Below are positions 1-8,719 of a stretch of DNA of 64,000 bases, piece by piece. The notes below the pieces were generated by a model. It was not told the origin of the DNA, did not search any database, and saw only the letters and a list, made by a program, of their open reading frames with translations. Source of the stretch: Rostrohypoxylon terebratum (taxonomy: Eukaryota; Ascomycota; Sordariomycetes; Xylariales; Hypoxylaceae); contig MU385862.1 of the NCBI GenBank assembly GCA_022497145.1, positions 248,001-312,000 of the forward strand, read 5' to 3'. A program made the position numbers and the translations under genes. The first letter of the stretch is position 1; each line of letters opens with the position of its first letter.

Positions 1-500
1 CTGCTGGGATGGAAAGAACCTCGATTCGCCGGACCACAAGACCCACGTCGCGTACTCCAACGGCGGTGGTCTCGGTACCCCGAACTGCCCTGCCACCCAC
101 CCCGTCTCCATCCCTCAGGTGATGTATGAGGTTATGTGGGACACTGGGCGATACAAGAACGATGCGTGGTACGGAAACGGCAAGCAGCCCTTCGTATACA
201 GCTTCGGTGACTCGTAGGTTACCTCGGACTCGATCTCACACGTGATAAGGTACTAACGTTGATGGCAGCACCGGATATGGCCAGCACGGAGACTACCTCT
301 TCGGATGGAAGGACGACTCCTTGCAAAAGGCTATGGATGCTCTGCCCACCGGAAGGTGTGCTAACGCCAACTGCGGTGTTCTTAAGATACAGTCGGCAGC
401 GGATGCTATGAAGTGTAAGAAGGCTCAGCAAGTCGTTGAGGACGTCGGAGGGGCTGGACAGTGGATCACTCAGCTTCCAGGAGGCGTTGATGTCTATTAA
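1..500 (+). CDS. DUF1996 domain protein, 3' end (5' part outside window)
   Basis: This is the C-terminal part of a fungal secreted DUF1996 protein; the start lies left of the window. Exon A (frame 2, up to 213) encodes motifs typical of the family: CWDGKNLDSPDHKTHVAYS, a CPATHPV segment and PFVYSFGDS. A 55-nt intron (214-268, donor GTAGGT, exact TACTAAC branch site at 251-257, acceptor CAG) joins it in phase 2 to exon B, which gives TGYGQHGDYLFGWKDD and then two more cysteines before the TAA at 498-500. DUF1996 proteins are usually secreted, sometimes with a C-terminal WSC domain; here the protein stops soon after the domain, so no WSC is present on this side. The catalytic role of the family is not established. 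Family assignment is confident from the conserved Cys, His and Trp blocks. Confidence 0.9.
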
Positions 501-1150
501 CTACCTAGATATAGCGAATTAGTATTATAATTTGAAACGCGGTGTTTATGCCTAGGTATCTATATCAGGCGATAGGGGAAAAAATGTCGTATTCCATCTT
601 AAGATTTAACTTTTAATCTAAAACCTGCAAATTCCCTCATAATCCCTCTGCTTAGGTGTATAACACCACCAGCACAGGTACCTACTAGTGGGCAGGTAGT
701 ACCTGTGTCCTATGATGATGGAATCTACCTAGTAGATTACCTCTGTCCTACATTAGATGGAAGACGATCGGACCTCGTCGATTGTGTAACATTCCAACGG
801 AGCCAAAGGGTTCAAGGTTTTTCTCAAAAAAGGAGCGAACCTTATGACAAAGTGTTGAGAACTTAAATCAGAGTATATATTTCCCTCGTAACCTTGGGCA
901 AAGAAAACTGCGAGAAACATGTTTCGGTGTTATTAACCACCACGTATCGCGACTACAGAGCGCGCATCACTGAAGCACGATGGCTTGGCAGCTCGAACCT
1001 GAGACGCAAGTTATTATAATTGATGATGACTCTCCCTTCTCACCCTACAGCCTGCCCCAATGAAGTTATGAGAACGTCATGTCCTCAAGTGAGTAGTATG
1101 CACTTGCCTCGAGACTAAAGATCAGGAAGGACTAAGACCCATAGAATGAA
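501..1150. other. Intergenic, downstream of the DUF1996 gene
   Basis: No coding signal is visible here. The stretch is AT-rich and carries early copies of the CCTAGGTA-type short motif (around 549-558 and 676-740). A run of short direct and inverted pieces of CTACCTAGTAG lies near 660-740. Confidence 0.5.
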
Positions 1151-2436
1151 GAGTCACACAGAGCCCTCGAGCGATGGATTTGACAGGGAGAAGCGGTTCT
1201 GCTGAGGATCGACCTCCTCCTCATCGACTGCGTGTGCGAGACGCCGGTCTTCGACGAGCGCATCTCCTAGGTCCTCGTACGTCAGAGGCACCTGTACCGG
1301 AAGGACCGGAACGAGTGGGACCGTGCGTTGTCTTGGGCTTTCGATCCGAGCTCGGTCGAGCGCGAGAACAAGCCAACCGGCGCGGCCTGGAATGCGGATA
1401 TGTTGTGGCTGATGCTGGAGCTTTTGATCCTCTCCCCAAACGTACCCCTGCCATCCCCCATACCCCTGAACCTGCCGGCCGCTTTGGAGACAGTGCTCCG
1501 GATGTACAATGTGCGGATGGTTAGTAAGACGACGGTGATAGCCGGTGGCTTTCACGTGTCGCTCCAGAGGAGGGTGGCCGCGGCGACGATGCGCGCCTTG
1601 GGGGAGTCGCCTAGGCAGGTTTCCGTGCGAGATGGACGTTTCACCCTACACCCAGTTCTCTTCTCCTCAAGACCACTCCTATGATAACCGAGATTCCTTT
1701 CGTACACTATGCCGTTTACAGATTTTGACTATGGAGGCAAACTCGAGGTATCTATGGCGGAACGCGAAGCAGTCCAAAATTCCACGGCGGCACTCAAACT
1801 ATACGACAGCCGGATTTGGAGGATATATATGAGCTCAGTTTGGGCGACTACCAAGGGGTACAACGATCGAGTTTGCACGAAACTACCTTGGCAGCCTGGA
1901 ATGTTGATGCCAGAAGACTTTTGTGGGCGGAGTTATACAGCAGAGGAAAACTTTTGGCGGATGAAGATCATATGGCCCAGCTATGTGCGGATACAAAGTC
2001 TGGTATCCTCCAAATCCTCGAGCTGAAGCGGGACGAAGACAGCACACCCAAAGAGACTCAATTCCATATATCGGAGATTATGTGGCAAGTCTACCAGCGG
2101 CTGGCACTTCGCCAGCAACAACCGCTGTCGAAATTGCGCATAATTTGGTTCGATACGGTCATGAATGAGCCGACTAAAGAAATTGTGTAGGAGGCAATGA
2201 AACGGTCGCTCATTGATCGAGAATCAGAGACTGAAATTGTGTTGACCCAAGCCCAGCGTGGTTTCTACGCCATACTGGGATCGGCACTCGGCTCCAAAGC
2301 GGCCAGAATGTTAATCGATCATAAAGACGAAACAGGCGGCGTCTTTGTGGAAAGGATTATCATCCTTAAAAAACCCCATGACTTCCGCATGGACTTCAGG
2401 AATTATGTCACTTCTAGGTGGATCTTTGGAGCATGA
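1151..2436 (+). pseudogene. Decayed coding region, unrecognised fungal protein
   Basis: Long protein-like stretches occur in more than one plus-strand frame, broken by stops. Frame 2 is open from about 1184 to 1684 apart from a TAG near 1268; it includes WDRALSWAFDPSSVERENK and NLPAALETVLRMYNVRM. A second stretch (about 1709-1815) continues in a different frame at 1816-2188, then passes a TAG at 2188-2190 into 2197-2436, which contains QRGFYAILGSALGSKAARM and LIDHKDETGG. That last segment resembles the 'short repeat then DHK' block seen in unnamed fungal proteins, but I cannot name the family. No ATG-to-stop model joins the parts with good splice sites. A degenerate gene or parts of two is the best reading. 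The antisense open frame at 1154-1555 is taken as a shadow. Confidence 0.45.
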
Positions 2437-2518
2437 ACGGACTTCACTATGAGCTCCCGCCCTTCCGACCCCTTTCCGCCTCCGGGCAGTGGACAGCCAG
2501 TCTACGGTTTCGAGGTTC

Positions 2519-2572
2519 AGTGTGAGAAGTTTGATGACCACTAGTTCACTCAGAAAAGGACAAATTTAGGTC
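2519..2572 (+). pseudogene. Short relic of the zinc-ribbon/membrane gene (third-from-last exon junction)
   Basis: The DNA after the AG at about 2518-2519 encodes CEKFDDH, a stop, then FTQKRTN. The intact gene has CEKFDEYQFTPKKRN straight after its last intron (from 7428). The match starts at the same intron acceptor and fades within about 50 nt, so this is a small, mutated fragment. Length and divergence make it less certain than the larger relic at 3860-4245. Confidence 0.4.
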
Positions 2573-2815
2573 CCAGGTATCTTACAAGAAAGATAGATGG
2601 CAGAGGAGGGGAAGATGCCCAAGGGGGTGGTTGCACGACAGGCATGCCCTCGGAATGTGTTTCCATGCTGTTATCTTAAATTTTTAGAACCCCCAGATTT
2701 TCCTAACTTAATAATTACCACAAAACAATCCAAGCAAACAGCGTAAATCTGCACTTGTATTCATGCTTCTAGGCAAGCTTTTCTAGGAAACAGAGCAACC
2801 GGAATTGTTATCAAG

Positions 2816-3117
2816 ATGAGCGCCTCTTCAAGTACTACGTCGAGATCTCAGGATCGTAAGTACCTATACTGTGTACACCCACCTTTGATACGCTTGGCTG
2901 AATAGCTGCATTAGTTCGTTTGCTTCGAAAAGACGATTACAATGGGAAAACTGTCCATCGGTCTGGCCACAAAAACATTAAGGTTTATAATCACCGTAGC
3001 GCTTCTTACGACACCACCGCACCAACCCCTAATTATGGTCATGGTCATGGTCCAATCAGCAGGCCCCAGCCAAATCAAGAACAACATGCCGAGCATCATT
3101 GTGAACAGGGTTCATAG
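2816..3117 (+). CDS. Possible small two-exon gene, 80 aa, unknown function
   Basis: ATG at 2816 opens a 40-nt exon (MSASSSTTSRSQD plus one base). A GTAAGT donor at 2856 and a TTAG acceptor at 2913-2914 delimit a 59-nt intron. The second exon (2915-3117) continues in phase as LRLLRKDDYNGKTVHRS and ends HHCEQGS at a TAG. The product is polar, rich in His, Gly, Pro and Asn (including GHGHG), with no signal peptide or membrane segment. Support is the good splice sites and matching phase only; I recognise no family. It sits between two decayed coding regions, so it could also be a relic. Confidence 0.35.
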
Positions 3118-3690
3118 GTTTTGAAGACCGATTATACATCCCTAAAGGGAGAGATATATGTAGTAGGTACCCATGTAAGGTGTCCGACCTATGTTCGAAA
3201 GCTAGCTGATATTTACACAGCAGACAAAAAAGTTCTTCAATACCACGTGTCCAAACAATCGTCAAGAAGCAAATCAAGTTTCATTTACCAACCTCTTCCT
3301 CAATATAACTCGAAAACTACCTACCTTAGGGCACGAGGTGTGACGAACCTATACTTAGGCTTAGTAAGTATAGCTTCATAAGGGGGTCTTGATTTTAAGG
3401 TAACAGTAATTGTAGAGGTCAAATGTGATCAATCAAGTATGTTCGTCAGAGAGGCTTGGAGTCCTCTCCCTACTCGTAGTGAATAGACTTAGATTGATAA
3501 CTAAAGAACTAAAACGAATGACTAGATACATGAGGGCCTGCCATGTTTATATAGATGTCTTCTCCTTCCTCCTTTCTGGGTATCTGAGGTTATCGTGGTC
3601 TGGTTGATCTAATTGATCTAATGATCTGGTAGACGCTCTAGATCAGTTAGATCAATAGATCATTCTACGCCGCGGTTTAACCGTGATTGG
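3118..3690. other. Non-coding, AT-rich interval with palindromic GATCTA cluster
   Basis: No convincing gene is seen. At about 3600-3665 the sequence has several TTGATCTAA/TTAGATCAA units in opposite orientations around a short centre, forming an imperfect inverted repeat. This could be the end of a decayed transposon or only a local palindrome. Confidence 0.4.
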
Positions 3691-3695
3691 TTTAT

Positions 3696-3751
3696 GGGGT
3701 TCCACTCCTTGGGTGCTCCAGGTGGGGTTCCACTCCTCGGGTGCTCCAGGT
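3696..3751 (+). repeat. 28-nt tandem duplication
   Basis: Two adjacent 28-nt units (3696-3723 and 3724-3751) start GGGGTTCCACTCCT and end GGGTGCTCCAGGT. They differ by a single C/T transition. They lie between the GATCTA palindrome and the RIP-like gene relic, in what may be transposon-derived DNA. Confidence 0.85.
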
Positions 3752-3859
3752 GACCGCCTGTCGGTTGGTTTGTGACACGAGGGTGCTAACCTAAACGCTT
3801 ATGTTATTAACATGTATTAAGAAACGTCCTAAACCACACCTTGATTGATCTCTTAGGGA

Positions 3860-4245
3860 CACTCCTTACATCTCAATTGGGTTAGTTGTTTGTGTCCTGA
3901 TGACAATTGCTTTTTTTTTCATTTTTAAACTCCTTTTTTAGGGATATGCAACTGATATGAAAAACCTGTTAACCTAATGTTTTTTTCGATGATGCTTAAT
4001 ATGCTGTCCCTGTTTTGGGCTACTTTCTTTAGTAGTTTATAGTTTGGAAGATGGATTATTCAATCTTGCCTTTTCTTAATATTATTTGAGGACGATAGTC
4101 GCAGAGTTTTTCTCCGAGAATTAAATTATAATGTGATACGTCACGTCTTGTTTCTACAAATGTTGTTTGCCGCCTCAATTAAATAAGATATACATGGCCG
4201 AATATCCTCATATCTTATATAAGCCTAAGAGCGCGATCGATTCCG
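3860..4245 (+). pseudogene. RIP-like degenerate copy of the 3' end of the 5129-7934 gene
   Basis: This stretch aligns with about 7745-7935 of the intact gene and runs past its stop codon to about 8070, then on to about 8245 after a stretch present only in the intact locus. Shared blocks include TTGTTTGTGTCCTG, ATGCTGTCCCT and ATACGTCA-GTCTTGTTTCTA. Most differences read as C-to-T or G-to-A in this copy: CTCCTCCCTTGGGG became CTCCTTTTTTAGGG, and the CAG codon in LSSLQFG became TAG. The match crosses the stop codon, so it is a DNA segmental copy rather than a second functional gene. Repeat-induced point mutation is the natural explanation in an ascomycete; that mechanism is inference. Confidence 0.85.
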
Positions 4246-5128
4246 TATCTATTGCTGTCTGGCGTAACTGACCTGTCAGCCAAGTTCAACGTGCGTGTGA
4301 ACTCGATTCAGCTTGGAGAAAATCTTCAACCACCCCGATCCCAAATTAGCTAAGCACGTTATCTTCACAGACTATTCACAAGAGTTTGGTAGTATCCAAA
4401 TGAGAGCCGCCGCGGAGCCGTTTTCTCACCAAAATGCAGCTGTAGCGCTGAGATAGGCATTCCGGACGTGCTGGGCGCGACGTTTTACTTACGATGGGAC
4501 GCGCGCTCCAGCACCAAAACAGTGTCGACAGCGTTGAGCGGATACACTTTTTGCGACTATGCCAACAACCAGATGGCTAGGTATCTACTTCGTCGGCGGC
4601 GGTCCAATGCCCGACTCCGTCGGCCACCGCTTTGGCTATTGGGTTCGCCGACTACCTACATTCACCTCATGTAGCATAAGGCCGTTGATTGTGTTAACCA
4701 GGTGATATCGGAAATTATCAAAAGAACAACTGGTTCGCCAGGACCGGAATTATTATGTACACATATTTAGCTTTTAACAGGCACGAATGTAGGTACTTAG
4801 GACCTAGGTCCTAGGCTTTGCTGAAAATTCCAGATCTCTTACAAGGTACATATTTTCTTATCGCCAGAGAGGTGAGGGGATAGGAACGTTACACGACAGA
4901 CAGTTCTCACATTAAATGATCAGGTAGGTACCTACCTATTTCACTCGATACCCTCTTACCCCTCTTTGACTCTTTGGCCTCTTTGACTCTTTGGCCTCTT
5001 TGAACAATCAAATTCTTCTCGCACCAAGTTTTACTAGGTAACCCGTTCTTTAACTGATCTTGAAGATTCAAACCACAAAAGCGTACCTACCTATAGTACG
5101 TTCATATAATTGTCATGTACTACCTAAG
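4246..5128. other. Interval with short coding-like relics, no intact gene
   Basis: Frames at about 4322-4450 (encoding PDPKLAKHVIFTDYSQEFG) and 4450-4674 (encoding IPDVLGATFYLRWDARSS) look protein-like but are interrupted by stops, and I could not join them. They may be remains of a gene or mobile element. A 17-nt tandem repeat and several GGTACCTACC motifs follow at 4785-5095. Confidence 0.4.
4961..5003 (+). repeat. 17-nt tandem repeat, 2.5 copies
   Basis: The unit CCTCTTTGACTCTTTGG is repeated at 4961-4977 and 4978-4994, with a partial third copy to about 5003. It lies in intergenic DNA upstream of the zinc-ribbon/membrane gene. Confidence 0.8.
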
Positions 5129-7934
5129 AAATATCTCTGAACTATGCGCGACATCTTATTAACAAGTCTCCCAGGTATGATCTTGTTGAACTTGGCTATG
5201 TTGAAGTTGGCCCTTATATATGCTGCAGCTGCAGCGAATCTCATACTTTTCATCATGCGGGCTACCCAGGAGAAGCAATGTGCGATAGCTGCGGGCATAC
5301 AGTCTGCAATAATTGTAAATACGAAAGTGGTGTTTATTCTTTCAGTCCGGATACAAATGCCATCACAAGTGGCCTGGGAGGCTGGCTTGCCACAGCCAAC
5401 AGTGAGTAAGTAGGCGTGCGTCCATAGTTGATTGATAAAAGGCAACTACATGGTTGACGAGATTGAGCAATAGCAAAGCAATGGAAAGCGGGTATTAGTC
5501 GTCCCCCTTCCTTATGGCATTGAAGGTACTCACCATGCAATAGTACCACCAAGTCATCAGGCCCCAATAACGCCTCTCGAGTAGCGATTGAGGTGCAAGA
5601 AAAGCATCGCGCCTTAATTCCAGGATCAAATAATTCACCTATCACCACAAGTTCGAATAAAGACGAAGAAATAGTGAGCTTAGACCATCGAAGTGAGTTT
5701 TTAATCATGACATGTCCATCTCTAAGTCGGCCAACTGTCAATACCGCCTACAATAAAGGTACCTATTTGTCATCAGGCAAAAAGGCTCAAATACCTTAGG
5801 TACCTATCTACCTACCTACCTAGTAATGATCGTTTCTGGTTATTTTATACTGCTAACTATGAAACGAATTAAAAACTAATCAACAAATTAAAGACAATAT
5901 AGCATCTAGTCACTCTGGGAAAATCATCGACCAATTAATCTCCGATTCTTCCAACGCGTCGACTTGCAGCGACTCTGTTTTCTCTGATCTATCCTCCAAT
6001 CCTAGCACCCAGGCATCTGAAGTAGACGGGATGAATATCCTGCTTGTCCGGGAACTAGTTGCTTTGCTTCATCAAGATGGAACTCTGATGTCGGATATTT
6101 CAGCCGCTATGTTGAAAGAAGACATCGGATTGGAAAAGATGAGAAATAGATTTCGGAAGCTCCTCAGACGATATGCGGGAGATCTCAAATCAGAAGCTCT
6201 TAATAATAGCCACAGAGCGGTTGCGGGTTTCATCAAGTCGTTTGCGACTCACACCACTCAGGAAGTATTCTCGGATATTTCCAAAGGCGATCAAATCCGT
6301 CTCCCTAGCCCCACTCAAAATGTCCCCAATAATCGAGATAAAGTCAACGATTACTTACAGAATCGACTAAATGATGTCGAACCCATTGAATCGTATGATG
6401 ATAGCGATCAGGACTCTCTAGATGAGGACGACGAAGAAAACCCTTACGATGATGCCCCATCACATATTGACCAATGGGGGCAATTCATTACAGGCGCCAT
6501 CGCTTACAAGACCCTACGTCGGCGACTTCATGAGTTTGTCTATCCTAGTCTGGGATCAAAACTTCGGAACCTGTTGGAACTATGGTCAAGGCATGAGCAC
6601 AAATACCATGATTATGTAGCTCGATATAGGCTTTCGAACCTGGCGGCGGAGTTACAATATACCAACCCTCATGAGATCCAATTCGATACCGCCAGGAAAA
6701 CTAGCTACTTCGGTCACTGTCAAGGCACGTTGGAAAGATGGACTGGAGAACGTTGGGATTGGTCTCCATTGCCCCGACATGTGACGCCTAAGGATGGGGA
6801 AGCAGGAATACGATGGGAATGTGTGAGTGTTTGCCTGACCATAGGTATATCCATGGATGCCAATACTGACGTTGCTTACCTTATTTCAGGCCTGTGGTGA
6901 GATGAGATATGCGGAAGTTCCAGTAGCTTTTATCAAACGCCTACAGTCGATTATTCACAGCCTCCCTCGAGCCTCTCAGTCCTCTACTACCGCATTCCTT
7001 GAAAGTTCGAGCGGTACGACTAGCACAACTAATAATACTAGCCAAATCAATCCCTCCAAGAGTGCACAAAGACATCAACAGTCGGTTGGCTCACCCTCGA
7101 TCAATGTGGCCCAATCAGGGTCACAACGCCAAGTTGTCGTTTCCAATATAACGCCTCCAAGTCATCATATCCTTTTCGTTGTGCAAAAAGGTGTAGATTA
7201 TAAAATTGCACAGATTGTCGTCAATAATCTTTGCTGCCATGAGTTTTTCTGTAAACTAAGAGACGATTATTTTCATCTTCGGGGGTTTATCAGAGCCTGG
7301 TTCAGTATTTGGAGATACTCCCACTGTGACTTCTATATGGTAAGTACCTATATTTCCTGTTTCGAAATGGTCTGCCTATAGATTTGGGGGGGTGGGATGT
7401 GGCTAACATCTACCTTTCGCGGTTTAGTGTGAAAAGTTTGATGAATATCAGTTCACCCCAAAGAAGAGAAATTCATATCCAGAAACCACGGATACCGAGT
7501 ATGAATTCAAGCCGAGACCGATGGACTTTATCCCGCCAATTAGCGAGCACGAATTCACCAAACGCTTCTATGCATGCCACAAACCTCGGCCCCTAAGCCA
7601 CTGGTATCACAAGTGCAAAACATTAGGATATCACTCTTATGACGTCCTAGATCTCTTGCCGAAAAAAAGGAAGAGGTTGGAAGAGGCAGGGAACAAGAGA
7701 GAGTACTTTTGGGGGATTTATGCCCGCGAGATGATTAGCCTCCGATGGGTGCTAGCCTATAACATTGTTTGTGTCCTGCCGACAATTGTTTTTTTCTTTC
7801 TTAAACTCCTCCCTTGGGGATATGCCACCGATTTGCAAAACCCGTCAGTGCCCTTCACGATGATGCTCAGCATGCTGTCCCTATTTTGGGCCACTTTCCT
7901 CAGCAGCTTGCAGTTCGGAAGATCGACTATTTAA
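5129..7934 (+). CDS. Fungal zinc-ribbon protein with C-terminal membrane segments, unnamed family (5' end uncertain)
   Basis: Spliced model: exon to 5405, intron 5406-5543 (GTAAGT), exon 5544-5692, intron 5693-5893 (GTGAGT, TGCTAAC at 5851-5857), exon 5894-6822, intron 6823-6889, exon 6890-7339, intron 7340-7427, exon 7428-7934; all phases agree. The N-terminal exon carries paired cysteines (CCSCS, MCDSCGH, CNNCKYE), likely a zinc ribbon. A second CxC pair is made across a junction (WECACGEMRY). The centre is acidic (DEDDEENPYDD). The C-terminus has SIWRYSHCDFY, CEKFDEYQF, SEHEFTKRFYACH, FWGIYAREM and then two hydrophobic segments around WVLAYNIVCVLP and MMLSMLSLFW, ending LSSLQFG. This layout recurs in unnamed Pezizomycotina proteins; function is unknown. 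No in-frame ATG opens the first exon before 5275, so an upstream exon may be missing. A RIP-like partial copy lies at 3860-4245. Confidence 0.75.
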
Positions 7935-8719
7935 TCCCGCCTCTCTCTTGAGGACGATATTCGCGGAGTACCCCAACTCCAACTCTTTTCCCGAGAAGTA
8001 ATTTGCGATATGATACGTCATGTCTTGTTTCTATAAATGCTATTCGTCGCCTCAATCAGGCAAGATATAGTAAACTCCTCGAATTAATACTGCTTTCCCA
8101 GCCACAGACCTTGTCCGTCCTGATAAGTGCCTACCTCCTACTATGGTTATGTAGTATTTTGGGGCAATAGCAAGCCTCACTGGCCTTGGCGTTGATCATG
8201 GCCGTGTATCTTTATATCTTAATAAATCTGAGACGTCGGTGGGCAGGCATGCATGCGTGCTGAAATACGTCGGTATTGGTCGCCTTCAGCGCCTGTTCTC
8301 GGGGTTCATAATTGGACGCTATGCGCTTAAGAAGTATCAGCACGTCGTCTTACAAGAAGAGATTCTCCCTCCGGTCCCATGAGAGTATTCGCAGGAAATG
8401 CAGCTCTCACTGAATAACACCGGCTACTAGACTAGGAGAAATTGCCAGGTCGACTTTCACGGTTCAGCAGACGACGTGGAGGGGTACACTAACACTTCTA
8501 CGAAGTAATTAGGACATCGTTGCACAGCAGTCTCGACTCTACGACAGAAGGCACGGAAGATGTAGCGGAAATCAATCAAGAGGAGGCTAGTCAAGCCAAA
8601 ACGCTCCTCACGCAAGAAGATGGAGAGACGGGCTTCGAGTACGCCAAGGTTGAAAAGCTCTGAAATACATCCCGGAACTTGACGACAAAAACCCTCGAGC
8701 CACCACGCTTCGTGTGAAG
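7935..8719. other. Intergenic between zinc-ribbon gene and DUF6536 gene
   Basis: The first 300 nt is the 3' flank that is also present in the RIP-like copy. At about 8525-8656 there is an open stretch encoding TEDVAEINQEEASQAKTLL, which could be an N-terminal exon or leader relic of the DUF6536 gene, but a TGA at about 8654-8656 ends it and no GT-AG join to 8720 is clear. Confidence 0.4.

Noticed and set aside
1154..1555. Minus-strand open frame of 133 codons
   Set aside because: It opposes a better protein-like plus-strand frame and resembles no family.
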